This document shows positions 1 to 7,272 of a DNA stretch of 50,846 nt, one piece after another (position 1 is the stretch's first letter; each line of letters opens with the position of its first letter). The DNA is from Verrucomicrobiota bacterium (GTDB lineage: Bacteria; Verrucomicrobiota; Verrucomicrobiia; Limisphaerales; J093). Both the position numbers and the translations under genes were made by a program. The notes under the pieces are model-generated. The model did no database searches, was not told the DNA's origin, and saw only the letters and a list, made by a program, of their open reading frames with translations. The stretch lies in NCBI GenBank assembly GCA_029556615.1, contig JAKQDD010000107.1, positions 1-50,846 of the forward strand. Reading direction: 5' to 3'.

Positions 1-1
1 C

Positions 2-427
2 GCGGGCCTCACCCACAACCGCCTGGTGCGCCTGCTGCCCGAAGGCGGCAGCGACCCGGCCTTCGACCTGGGCAGCGGCTTCAACAACACCGTCCGCACC
101 CTCTGGGTGCAATCCGACGGCAACCTGCTCGTCGGCGGCGAGTTCACCCAATTCAACGGACTCGATCGCCAACGCATCGTCCGCTTGTTCGGCGAACCCA
201 CGGATCCCGGTTCTTCGATCGAGTTCCTCTCTCTCGTAACCGATGGCATCGAGATCGAAATGGTCCTCGATGGGACAGTCGGCCACAGCTACGAGATCCA
301 GGCGACCACGGACTACCAACTGTGGGTGGTGGTGGCCGCCGGCACGATCACAGCATCTCCTTTCACGGTCGTAATCGATGCCGGGGATGAACCCGCAGTG
401 TTCTTCCAGGCTCTGATCACGCCCTGA
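2..427 (+). CDS. Delta-60-repeat protein, 3' end only
   Basis: The open frame runs in from the left edge, so the true start is outside the window. The visible 141 residues begin inside a delta-60-type repeat (NRLVRLLPEGGSDPAF, then a run with WVQSDGNLLVGGEF and FNG). In that family such repeats form a beta-propeller-like extracellular array. After the last repeat (RIVRLFGEP) comes an 80-residue beta-rich tail (VGHSYEIQATTDY...), the kind of C-terminal domain often seen at the end of large secreted verrucomicrobial proteins. I infer an extracellular or surface protein; no enzymatic motif is visible. The stop at 425-427 is followed at once by remnants of the dispersed repeat. A ligand or substrate cannot be named. 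Confidence 0.75.
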   Translation, partial: AGLTHNRLVRLLPEGGSDPAFDLGSGFNNTVRTLWVQSDGNLLVGGEFTQFNGLDRQRIVRLFGEPTDPGSSIEFLSLVTDGIEIEMVLDGTVGHSYEIQATTDYQLWVVVAAGTITASPFTVVIDAGDEPAVFFQALITP

Positions 428-441
428 ACTCATGGCACGCT

Positions 442-488
442 CTTCATGGGCCCGGGGACTCGACTGGGCCTGAGGCGCGTCTCACTAG
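442..488 (+). repeat. Partial copy (3' half) of the dispersed double-stem-loop repeat
   Basis: This 47-bp piece has the right-hand end of the family: CTTCATGGG, then GGACTCGACTGGGCCTGAGG, then the degenerate terminal arm GCGTCTCACTAG. It belongs to the GGACTCGACTGG subtype, shared with the copy at 8327-8507 and the short copy at 30386. It abuts the next full unit, so 442-838 is a tandem array of two and a quarter units. Confidence 0.75.
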
Positions 489-665
489 AGTCCTCGACTT
501 GTGGAATGCGGGGTCAACAGGTCAAGTTGGGTTCCTGCCGTTCCAGGCCTCCCCTCCTTCCGTCGAGGACTCTGCATTAGCGAGGCGCGGAGGCAGGGTG
601 CCCCGCTGCCCCCCCACGGTTCCTTTGGACTGCATGTTTCATCGGTCTGAGCTGCGCCTCGCTAG
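485..665 (+). repeat. Dispersed double-stem-loop repeat, full unit A1
   Basis: Stem 1 pairs AGAGTCCTCGAC (487-498) with GTCGAGGACTCT (562-573), a perfect 12-bp inverted repeat. Stem 2 pairs TTAGCGAGGCGC (from 577) with GCGCCTCGCTAG (ending 665). The first loop holds the conserved GGTCAACAGGTCAAG. The second-loop sequence (gccccgctgcccccccacgg) differs from the other copies. CTAG stands at both ends (485-488 and 662-665). There is no coding sequence of its own. Confidence 0.85.
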
Positions 666-838
666 AGTCCTCGACTTGTGGAATATGGGGTCAACAGGTC
701 AAGTTGGGTCCCTGCCGTTCCACCCCCCCCTGCCTTCGAGGACTCTACATTAGCGAGGCGCGGAAGAGAGGGTCCGGAAAGGCAGTAAGGCTTCATGGGA
801 TCGCGGACTCCGTTAGGTCTGAGGCGGCGCCTCGCTAG
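662..838 (+). repeat. Dispersed double-stem-loop repeat, full unit A2
   Basis: Tandem neighbour of A1, sharing the junction CTAG at 662-665. Stem 1 is AGAGTCCTCGA (664-674) with TCGAGGACTCT (736-746). Stem 2 is TTAGCGAGGCGC (from 750) with GGCGCCTCGCTAG (826-838). It carries the GAGAGGGTCCGGAAAGGCAG and CTTCATGGGATCGCGGACT blocks shared with copies at 2029 and 46569. On the minus strand the copy is translated as the tail of the amidohydrolase. Confidence 0.87.
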
Positions 839-1990
839 AAGCTCACCCGCGCGCTGAAAAACATCGGGTGAGACGCCAAGAGCCTGCTTAAGGCCGACAT
901 CCTGATCCCACGGATTCGCAATCGCGGCCAGGCGGGCGCATTCCGCCACCCGCAGGCGCATCAGGAAGAACCAGGGCGACATCAATGGGGTGTGAATCAG
1001 GGGGTAGTCGGTGCCGTATACGAGACGCCCGGCGCATTCCCCCGCCTCGAGTGCCGCCCCAAGCTGTCCCATCCGATTCACTTGCGTCAGCGCCGAGATG
1101 TCCGCATACAGATTTGGATGCCGAGCCATGAGCCGGCGCAACCGAGCCAGGTTCGGTTCGCCCGCGTTCTCCCCCTGGGCGGCCGCATGGGCGGCGATCA
1201 CCGTGACACCCAGTCGCAGGGCGAGTTCGAGACGCTCCGGATCCCCATACGCATCCACCGCGCCCGTGAACGCCCGCTCGTCGCCTGTGTGCGTCAACAG
1301 CGGCAGCCCGTGAAACACCAGCCGCTCATAGAACGGCACCCACCGCTCCTCGGCCGGATCAAAGCGCATGATCGACGGGATCCACTTCACCAGCACCGCC
1401 CCGTGCGCCGCCGCCCAGTCGAGACGCTCGAGGGCGTCGCGCCGGCCAGGGTGAATGCTGGCGCCAAACCAGAGGTTCGTACACCGCGCCGTCTCCCGCG
1501 CCACAAACTCGTTCGGCACGTACATCTCCGTCTGCTCCCGATCCAGCTCCCCGCGGTCGTTCATGACGCCGTCCATGGCCAGAACCACCGCCGCCCGCAC
1601 CGACTTGCTGGCCGCGACGCCTTCGGCCAAACGACGGATCAACAACCCGTCCCCTTCACGCTCGAGTTCGGCCTCGGTCACGTCGTAAGCCGCAAGAAAC
1701 GGCTTGAACCGCCAGTTCGAGCGCAAGCGATCCGCAACAAAGCACCCGCTGCCCCCCGCCCCAAGCCCGGCGGCGTGACAGTGCAGGTCAATGATGGGCT
1801 CGCTCGGTAACGGTGCCGGTGGCCGGTACGGCCCGCGGAACGCCACCGCCCGAACACCCGCCAACACCACCCCCGCCCCAACGACCCCCATCCCCCACGT
1901 CGCCAACGTCTTCGCCCATCGCCTGCCTCCGCCACGGCGTGAGTCCCCCCGGCAACCCCCTGCGCAGGCTTCCGTTCCGGTCTCGTGCAT
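662..1990 (-). CDS. Amidohydrolase-2 family TIM-barrel metal hydrolase with repeat-encoded tail
   Basis: The 442-residue product has an N-terminal hydrophobic segment (WGMGVVGAGVVLAGV, about residues 30-45), so it is probably membrane-anchored or exported. A TIM-barrel metallohydrolase follows: metal-binding DLHCH near residue 67, LTHTGDE mid-protein, a histidine in VIAAHAAAQG, and the late aspartate in VYGTDYP. This is the Amidohydro_2 pattern; the substrate cannot be told. I chose ATG 1990 because the only earlier start (2053) lies inside a repeat copy. The last 57 residues (from ARRRLRPNG onward) are translated from repeat copy A2. The TAG stop is the CTAG at the A1/A2 junction, so the native C-terminus has probably been replaced. 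Convergent with the delta-60 gene and divergent from the prepilin gene. Confidence 0.8.
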   Translation of the reverse strand: MHETGTEACAGGCRGDSRRGGGRRWAKTLATWGMGVVGAGVVLAGVRAVAFRGPYRPPAPLPSEPIIDLHCHAAGLGAGGSGCFVADRLRSNWRFKPFLAAYDVTEAELEREGDGLLIRRLAEGVAASKSVRAAVVLAMDGVMNDRGELDREQTEMYVPNEFVARETARCTNLWFGASIHPGRRDALERLDWAAAHGAVLVKWIPSIMRFDPAEERWVPFYERLVFHGLPLLTHTGDERAFTGAVDAYGDPERLELALRLGVTVIAAHAAAQGENAGEPNLARLRRLMARHPNLYADISALTQVNRMGQLGAALEAGECAGRLVYGTDYPLIHTPLMSPWFFLMRLRVAECARLAAIANPWDQDVGLKQALGVSPDVFQRAGELLARRRLRPNGVRDPMKPYCLSGPSLPRLANVESSKAGGGGTAGTQLDLLTPYSTSRGL

Positions 1991-2028
1991 GCGCCACTCG
2001 GTGACCTGCGCGATGATTCCTGTCAATG

Positions 2029-2208
2029 CTAGAGTCCTCGACTTGTGAAACATGGGGTCAACAGGTCAAGTTTGATCCCTGCCGTTCCAAGCCTCCCCAC
2101 CTTCCGTCGAGGACTCTACCTTAGCGAGGCGCGGAAGAGAGGGTCCGGAAAGGCAGGGAGGCTTCATGGGATCGCGGACTGCGTTAGGTCTGAGGCGCGC
2201 CTCGCTAG
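2029..2208 (+). repeat. Dispersed double-stem-loop repeat, full copy B
   Basis: This is the cleanest copy. Stem 1: AGAGTCCTCGAC (2031-2042) with GTCGAGGACTCT (2106-2117), perfect over 12 bp. Stem 2: TAGCGAGGCGCG (2122-2133) with CGCGCCTCGCTA (2196-2207), also perfect over 12 bp. CTAG flanks both sides (2029-2032, 2205-2208). It lies between the divergent starts of the amidohydrolase and the prepilin-like gene, so the family is not simply a terminator. Confidence 0.9.
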
Positions 2209-2263
2209 CCATCCTTGACACGTGGGGGTTGGCGTTCAATCATGCGCCGGTCCGATCCAGCGT

Positions 2264-3064
2264 ATGCAACGCAAGGCCTTCACTCTCATTGAACTCCTCG
2301 TGGTCATCGCCATCATCGCGATCCTCGCCGGCATGCTCCTGCCCGCCCTGGCTCGAGCCAAGGAGAAAGGCCACCTGACGGTCTGCCGCAGCAACCTCAA
2401 GCAGTTGGGAACGGCCATGCTCATGTACGTGGATGATCACAACGACACGTTCCCCGGCACGGCCTCGAAAGGTTCCTACGTCGCGATGAAAGAGGACTGG
2501 GTCTTCTGGAACCTCACGGTTCGCCCATCCAACGACCCGCAGGTCCCGTCCTCGTTCTACACCAATGTCCAAAATGGCGCCATCTGCCCCTACATCGGGC
2601 GCTTCACGACGAACCTGTTCCGGTGCCCGGCCGATCGCGACGCCCCCGACCGCGAGCGCCGATGGCGCCTCAGCCCGGGTTCGGGCAATCCCTACCTCTA
2701 TAGCTACTCGTTCACCAGCGTCGTCGACAGCGACAAGAACCGGGGCATGGCGTCCCTCTATGGCGCCGGCGCTCCACCCCTCCACTTCAAGACTTCCTAC
2801 ATCAAGAACCCCGCCAAGAAACTCATGCTCGTCGAGGAAAACGGCGACGAAAAAATGTACGCGAGCTCGGTCATCGACGACGGCCGCTATGTGCCGCCCG
2901 ACAACGTCATCTCCGCGCGCCACCAGTTCCAGCGGGGCAGACGGGTGGTTGCCGCCGATTTCTTCCGCCTGGGCAAAGGCTCGGTCATCATGCCCGATGG
3001 TCATGTCGAAGTGGTCGCCCCGCGCATCGGCACCTCGCGCGAATCCTATGACCCAATGTACTGA
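2264..3064 (+). CDS. Prepilin-type N-terminal cleavage/methylation protein
   Basis: The 266-residue product starts [20 protein letters not shown], the class III signal of type IV pilins and type II pseudopilins: short basic leader, cleavage before Phe, Glu at +5, then a hydrophobic helix. The residue before the cut is Ala rather than the usual Gly. The helix continues into [20 protein letters not shown] and a soluble domain with DHNDTFPGT and a C-terminal MPDGHVE segment. This layout is typical of the very numerous prepilin-like secreted proteins of Verrucomicrobiota and Planctomycetes, whose function is mostly unknown. No pilus assembly genes are nearby. I chose ATG 2264 because translation from 2222 would add 14 residues before the leader. 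argJ follows after 14 bp, perhaps by chance. Confidence 0.85.
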   Translation: MQRKAFTLIELLVVIAIIAILAGMLLPALARAKEKGHLTVCRSNLKQLGTAMLMYVDDHNDTFPGTASKGSYVAMKEDWVFWNLTVRPSNDPQVPSSFYTNVQNGAICPYIGRFTTNLFRCPADRDAPDRERRWRLSPGSGNPYLYSYSFTSVVDSDKNRGMASLYGAGAPPLHFKTSYIKNPAKKLMLVEENGDEKMYASSVIDDGRYVPPDNVISARHQFQRGRRVVAADFFRLGKGSVIMPDGHVEVVAPRIGTSRESYDPMY

Positions 3065-3078
3065 CGTCCCCCTTGGCT

Positions 3079-4413
3079 ATGCGGACTGAATTCCAGCAGA
3101 TCCCCGGATCGGTGGTCGCTCCCAAGGGCTTCCTTGCAAGCGGCGTGTTCTGCGACATCAAACGCCTCGGCACCGGCAAAGGGTCAAACCGGGGACTGAA
3201 ACGGGACTTGGCCCTGATCGTCTCCGAGGTTCCCGCCACCGTGGCCGGCCTCTTCACGACCAATCAGATCAGCGCTGCCCCCGTCCATCTCTGTCGCGCC
3301 GTCACAACGCGCGGGCGGGCCCAGGCGATCGTCGCAAACTCCGGCAACGCCAATGCCTGCACCGGACGCCGCGGCATGGCCGACGCCCGCGCCATGGCCG
3401 CCGAAGTCGCCGCCTTTCTCCACCTCCCCCCCGCGCAGATCCTCGTCGCCTCGACGGGACGAATCGGTGTCCCCCTCCCTATGGCCAATGTCCGCCTCGG
3501 CATCCGCCAGGCGTCCGCCCTCCTGGGTAACGCCCCCGAACACGCCGCGGAGGCCGCCGAGGCCATCATGACCAGCGACACCCACCCCAAAGTCGCCGCC
3601 GTCGAGTTCAACCTCGACGGCAAACCCGTCCGCATCGGGGGCATCTGCAAGGGCGCCGGCATGATCCACCCCGGCCTGAGCCTCACCGGACGACGCCCCC
3701 CCGCTGCGCCCCACGCCACCATGCTGGCGTTTCTAACCACCGACGCCGCCGCCGCCGCGCCATTCCTCAGGCGCGCCCTGTCCGAGGCCGTCGCCCGCAG
3801 CTTCAATCGCATCACCATCGACGGCGACATGAGCACCAACGACACCGTGCTCCTGCTCGCCAACGGGCTCGCCGACAACCGGCCCCTCGGCGGCGCCGGC
3901 CCTCGCGCCGCCCGCGCCCAAAGCCGGTTCCAGGACGCCTTGAACCAGGTCTGCCTCGAACTCGCCCGCATGATCGTTCGCGACGGCGAGGGCGTCTCGA
4001 AATGCGTCACCGTCCGCGTCACCGGAGCCCGGACCGCCGGGGACGCGGATGCCGCCGCGCGCGCCGTGGCCAACAGCGCCCTCGTCAAAACCAGTTGGTG
4101 CGGCGGCGACCCAAACTGGGGGAGGATCATCGATGCCCTCGGCTACAGCCCCGCGCGCATCGTCGAGACCCAGGTCGATATCGGCTACGCCGCGCCCGGC
4201 CAACGGTCCGTCGCGTGGTGCCTCCGACACGGACAGCCAACCCGCATCCCCTTCGCCCGGCTCTGCGCCATCGTCGCCCACAGGGAGTTCGACCTCCACA
4301 TCCGACTCAACCTCGGCCGCGCATCAGCCGTCCTCTACGCCGCAGATCTCACGGAAGCCTACGTCGACTTCAACAAGGGGGATGTCGGCAACCCCGCCGC
4401 CCGCGGCGGCTGA
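3079..4413 (+). CDS. argJ: Bifunctional ornithine acetyltransferase / N-acetylglutamate synthase
   Basis: ArgJ (444 aa) transfers the acetyl group from N-acetylornithine to glutamate, recycling acetyl groups in arginine synthesis; bifunctional members also use acetyl-CoA. Family motifs are clear: VANSGNANACTG, VASTGRIGVPLP, KGAGMIHP, HATMLAFLTTDA, TIDGDMSTNDT, GGDPNWGRI. The precursor self-cleaves between Ala and Thr in ATML, making Thr214 the nucleophile of the beta chain. Normally KGxGMIxP runs almost directly into NMATML. Here 14 residues (GLSLTGRRPPAAPH, 199-212) stand in place of NM, just before the cleavage site. The start is ATG 3079; a TTG two codons earlier is possible. No other arginine gene is adjacent, and whether this ArgJ is mono- or bifunctional cannot be read from sequence. 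Confidence 0.93.
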   Translation: MRTEFQQIPGSVVAPKGFLASGVFCDIKRLGTGKGSNRGLKRDLALIVSEVPATVAGLFTTNQISAAPVHLCRAVTTRGRAQAIVANSGNANACTGRRGMADARAMAAEVAAFLHLPPAQILVASTGRIGVPLPMANVRLGIRQASALLGNAPEHAAEAAEAIMTSDTHPKVAAVEFNLDGKPVRIGGICKGAGMIHPGLSLTGRRPPAAPHATMLAFLTTDAAAAAPFLRRALSEAVARSFNRITIDGDMSTNDTVLLLANGLADNRPLGGAGPRAARAQSRFQDALNQVCLELARMIVRDGEGVSKCVTVRVTGARTAGDADAAARAVANSALVKTSWCGGDPNWGRIIDALGYSPARIVETQVDIGYAAPGQRSVAWCLRHGQPTRIPFARLCAIVAHREFDLHIRLNLGRASAVLYAADLTEAYVDFNKGDVGNPAARGG

Positions 4414-4420
4414 ACCCCCG

Positions 4421-4433
4421 GCCGGATACCGGC
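4421..4433. terminator. Small GC hairpin between convergent genes
   Basis: GCCGG-ATA-CCGGC forms a 5-bp stem between the end of argJ (4413) and the end of the minus-strand isomerase gene (4436). There is no T-run on either strand, so factor-independent termination is doubtful. It is the only structure in this 22-bp convergent gap. Confidence 0.25.
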
Positions 4434-4435
4434 TC

Positions 4436-5329
4436 TCACGCCCGCCCTGCGCCCGCACCCATCTCCCCCAGCAACCGCTCGAGACGCCGCCCGTACTCGA
4501 CGTAGTTCGCGTACTGCGCTTCCGCTGACGACGTCACCCGGGCATCGTGGAACACCGCAGCCATGTGCGGCTCGATCGAGATGCCCGCATCATACCCGCG
4601 CGCTAAAGCGTCCCGCACAATGTCCCGCACACGCCCGTCCCCTTCCCCGGGCCAATGATAGTCCGCATCGTTGCGCTCCGGATTCCACACCGCGTCCTTG
4701 ATGTGGATGTGCGCCGTCACGTCGCGTACCCGCAGCCAGAATTCCCACGGATCCTGCCGCGGCCAGGGGCGGGGCCGCGCCCGGTCCGGATTGAAGATCG
4801 GATTGGCCGTGTCGAAGACCCAAAGCAAACCCGGCACCTGCTCGAGCAGCTCGCACGCATGCGACGGACTCATCCCGCCGTGGTTCATGCAGTTCTCATG
4901 CACCGGCTGAAGCCCGGCGTCCAGAAAACGCCGCGTCACTTCCCTCACCCGCTCGATCGCCAGCGGCGGAATCCGGTCCGCCTCCGGCTCCGGCTTGAAG
5001 CTCATGATCCGGACCAGGCGCGTGCCCAACCGCTGCATCCGGGGAATCGCCCGGCCCACCTCAGCCAGCGTGACCTCGAACGGGGTCTCGATCGTCTTCG
5101 CCCAGTTCATGATCGTCGATCCGAAACAGCAGATCCTGATCCCGGCCTGGCCCAGGCGCTCGACAACCCGATCGAACGCCGCCTCCGGCAGGTCATGCAG
5201 ATTCGCCTTGGAATACCCCTCCACCTCGACCGTGCGCGCCTCGATCGCCGTCCACCCCAGCTCGCGTGTCGCCCGAATCTGGGCCTCGATCGAGACCCCC
5301 GCCTCATCCGCAATGCCTGTCAGGTACAT
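4436..5329 (-). CDS. Sugar phosphate isomerase/epimerase family protein
   Basis: A 297-residue cytoplasmic protein of the xylose-isomerase-like TIM-barrel superfamily (AP_endonuc_2). It opens MYLTGIADEAGVSIEAQIRA. Likely metal ligands lie along the barrel: the Glu in IEARTVEVEG, the Glu/His in PVHENCMNHGG, the Asp in WVFDTANP, the His pair in AHIHIKDA and the Glu in ISIEPH. Members isomerise or epimerise sugars, inosose or keto-sugars; the substrate here is unknown. ATG 5329 is supported by an AAAGGAG ribosome-binding site 8 nt upstream. The gene follows metF by 17 bp on the same strand and is probably cotranscribed with it, although no metabolic link is obvious. Confidence 0.85.
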   Translation of the reverse strand: MYLTGIADEAGVSIEAQIRATRELGWTAIEARTVEVEGYSKANLHDLPEAAFDRVVERLGQAGIRICCFGSTIMNWAKTIETPFEVTLAEVGRAIPRMQRLGTRLVRIMSFKPEPEADRIPPLAIERVREVTRRFLDAGLQPVHENCMNHGGMSPSHACELLEQVPGLLWVFDTANPIFNPDRARPRPWPRQDPWEFWLRVRDVTAHIHIKDAVWNPERNDADYHWPGEGDGRVRDIVRDALARGYDAGISIEPHMAAVFHDARVTSSAEAQYANYVEYGRRLERLLGEMGAGAGRA

Positions 5330-5337
5330 GGTCCAGT

Positions 5338-5344
5338 CTCCTTT
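5338..5344 (-). promoter_or_regulatory. Ribosome-binding site of the isomerase-like gene
   Basis: AAAGGAG on the minus strand, 8 nt before ATG 5329. It decides that start over in-frame upstream codons that would read into the end of metF. It is one of few strong Shine-Dalgarno sequences in the window. Confidence 0.7.
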
Positions 5345-5346
5345 CT

Positions 5347-6264
5347 TCAGGGCGCTCCGCCTGCAGGGGTCCTCCCGCGTATGGACACGCCCAATCGGTC
5401 GAGAATCAACATCACCGGCTGCGCCCGGTTCATCGTGTAAAAGTGAATCCCCGGCACCCCGTGCCGCAGCAGATCCCGGCATTGCGCCGCCGCATGCTCA
5501 ATCCCAAAGGCCGCCACCGCATCATCGTGATCCCCCAGCGCGTCCAGCTCCTTCCGGAGTGCCTCCGGCAGGCTCGCCCCGCATAGCCCCAGTATCCTCC
5601 GAATCTGCGCCCCGCTGACAATCGGGATCACCCCCGGCACAATCGGCACCCTCACTCCCAACCGGTCAACCAGGTAATCTCGAAATTCGTAGAACCACGC
5701 GTTCTCGAAAAACAACTGCGTGATCACAAAGTCCGCGCCGCAGTCGATCTTCGCCTTCAGCCGCCCCCAATCCGCCTGCTTCCCCTCCCGGCATTCCATG
5801 TGACCCTCCGGGAATCCCGCCACCCCAATCGCAAAGCCCCCCCGCTCCCGCGCCAGCGATACCAGCTCGTGCGCATACCGCAGGCCGCCGGGAGACGGCA
5901 CGAAAGCCGCCGTCCCCGCCGGGGGATCGCCCCGCAGCGCCAGGAGATTCCGGATCCCCAGCGCCCGGGCCGTGTCCAGCAACGCTCCAATCTCATCGCG
6001 GGTGGCCCCCACGCACGTCAGATGCATCATGCACGGCACCTCCGCCTCCCGCTGGATCCGATCCACCATCGACACGGTCTTCTCCCGCGTGCTCCCCCCG
6101 GCACCGTACGTCACCGAACAATACGCCGGCGAAAACCGCAGCAGCGCGGGAAACGTCCGCCCGAAGAACTGCGCCTCCGCCTCCGCGGTGCGCGGAGTGA
6201 AAAACTCGAACGAGTAAACCGGACTCCCGCCTCCCGCATCGTAGATCTCCCGTATGCTCCGCAT
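5347..6264 (-). CDS. metF: Methylenetetrahydrofolate reductase
   Basis: MetF (305 aa) reduces 5,10-methylenetetrahydrofolate to 5-methyltetrahydrofolate with FAD, supplying methyl groups for methionine synthesis. The family pattern is complete: YSFEFFTPRT near the N-terminus, SVTYGAGGSTRE, MMHLTCVGATRDE, NLLALRGDPPAG (the RGDPP flavin motif), VAGFPEGH, KIDCGADFVITQLFFEN and VPGVIPI. The length matches the usual 290-300 residues. The start at 6264 is divergent from the vapBC pair 95 bp away. No metE or metH gene or SAM riboswitch is seen in the 95-bp upstream gap. Confidence 0.96.
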   Translation of the reverse strand: MRSIREIYDAGGGSPVYSFEFFTPRTAEAEAQFFGRTFPALLRFSPAYCSVTYGAGGSTREKTVSMVDRIQREAEVPCMMHLTCVGATRDEIGALLDTARALGIRNLLALRGDPPAGTAAFVPSPGGLRYAHELVSLARERGGFAIGVAGFPEGHMECREGKQADWGRLKAKIDCGADFVITQLFFENAWFYEFRDYLVDRLGVRVPIVPGVIPIVSGAQIRRILGLCGASLPEALRKELDALGDHDDAVAAFGIEHAAAQCRDLLRHGVPGIHFYTMNRAQPVMLILDRLGVSIRGRTPAGGAP

Positions 6265-6359
6265 CCTGCCCTCATTCTGCGAAAGAACACGCCGGAACGC
6301 AACCCCGGCACATCTTCACTGGTATTGCATGGGTGCCAGACCGGTGTTACCTTGGGCCC

Positions 6360-6590
6360 GTGAAAACGTTGACCATGAAAGTGCCGGATGCATTGCGGGT
6401 CTGGCTCGAGAATGAAGCGAAACGCGTCGGGCGACCCAAGTCTGCCCTCGTGCGGGACATTCTGCAGCAACACCAGCAGCGCCGTCCCCAGTCCGCCCTG
6501 GACATGGCGGCGGACCTCTGCGGCTGCGTCGAAAGCCGTTTGGGTGATCTCGCTCGCAATAAGAAGCACCTGAAAGGCTTCGGGCGATGA
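6360..6590 (+). CDS. vapB: VapB-type ribbon-helix-helix antitoxin
   Basis: A 76-residue protein whose N-terminus, VKTLTMKVPDALRVWLENEA, has the strand-then-two-helices look of a ribbon-helix-helix DNA-binding antitoxin. The C-terminal half (QSALDMAADLCGCVESRLG...) would wrap the toxin. It ends in an ATGA overlap with the downstream PIN gene, the normal layout of a toxin-antitoxin operon, and would be expected to autorepress the shared promoter. I take GTG 6360 as the start; ATG 6375 is the alternative and would cut the first beta strand. Confidence 0.8.
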   Translation: MKTLTMKVPDALRVWLENEAKRVGRPKSALVRDILQQHQQRRPQSALDMAADLCGCVESRLGDLARNKKHLKGFGR

Positions 6591-7006
6591 CCGCGTGGCT
6601 GGTGGACACCGGACCTCTGGTCGCGTTCTTCGACCGCAGCGATGCCGACCATCAGTGGGCCAAAGCGCAGTGGGCCAAGGCTCCGCTGCCCATGGTGACT
6701 TGCGAGGCGGTGCTGGCCGAAGCGGCCTACCTGCTGCAGGTCCGCGCCGGCCTGGCACCGCAAAAACTGCTGGCCTTGTTTGAGCGAGGCCTCATCAGCA
6801 TCCCATTCCGCTTGGACGAGCACGCCGCCTGGGTGGCGCGGTTGCTGGAACGGTATCGCGATCAAGAGATGCAACTGGCTGACGCCTGCCTGGTGCGGAT
6901 GTCGGAACTCAAGCGCGACTGCCGGGTGTTCACCCTGGACAAATCGGAATTCCAGGTATACCGGCGCTTCGAGCGCCAGATCATCCCCCTGGTAGCGCCG
7001 GAGTAG
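6587..7006 (+). CDS. vapC: VapC-type PIN-domain ribonuclease toxin
   Basis: A 139-residue PIN-domain protein. The metal-binding acidic residues appear as Asp7 (WLVDTGPL), Glu45 (VLAEAAYL), Asp99 (LADACLV) and Asp118 (VFTLDKSEF). Family members cleave tRNA or rRNA and are held inactive by their VapB partner. The start overlaps the antitoxin stop by ATGA, so translation is coupled. The product looks intact. A tRNA-Leu gene lies 20 bp downstream on the other strand; some VapC toxins target tRNA, but proximity alone says nothing about target. Confidence 0.85.
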   Translation: MTAWLVDTGPLVAFFDRSDADHQWAKAQWAKAPLPMVTCEAVLAEAAYLLQVRAGLAPQKLLALFERGLISIPFRLDEHAAWVARLLERYRDQEMQLADACLVRMSELKRDCRVFTLDKSEFQVYRRFERQIIPLVAPE

Positions 7007-7026
7007 AAGCTCCGCCATGGCAGCCC

Positions 7027-7110
7027 TGGTGGGCGCGAGAGGACTCGAACCTCCACGGGTTACCCCACGTGGTCCTAAGCCACGCGCGTCTGCCGTTCCG
7101 CCACGCGCCC
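7027..7110 (-). tRNA. tRNA-Leu (anticodon UAG)
   Basis: Read on the minus strand it starts GGGCGCGTGGCGGAACGGCA. The anticodon stem-loop CGTGG-CTTAGGA-CCACG gives anticodon UAG. A variable arm (GGGGTAACCC) marks a class II tRNA, followed by the T arm GAGGTTCGAGTCCTC and the acceptor pair CGCGCCC plus ACCA. The CCA end is encoded (7027-7029). The acceptor stem GGGCGCG/CGCGCCC is fully paired. No integrase or attachment-site duplication is visible next to it. Confidence 0.95.
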
Positions 7111-7272
7111 GTCCAGCACCGCCATCTTCCCTCTCCGGAGCGCCCGATACAACTGCGTTTTGCCGCCGCCGCATCCCCCTCCTCGGGTAACAGTGGCTCC
7201 TGGCGTGCGGGGACGCCCGTCCGCCCCGCCAGACCCAGGACCGCAAACAACGCCCGCCCCCGCCCGGCCCTC

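Noticed and set aside
485..838. Tandem repeats as a CRISPR array or rho-independent terminator
   Set aside because: Units are about 177 bp with internal stems, not short repeats with unique spacers. Some copies lie between divergent promoters, and no T-runs follow the stems.
7027..7110. tRNA-Leu as an integration site for a mobile island
   Set aside because: No integrase gene and no duplicated tRNA 3' end were seen on either side.
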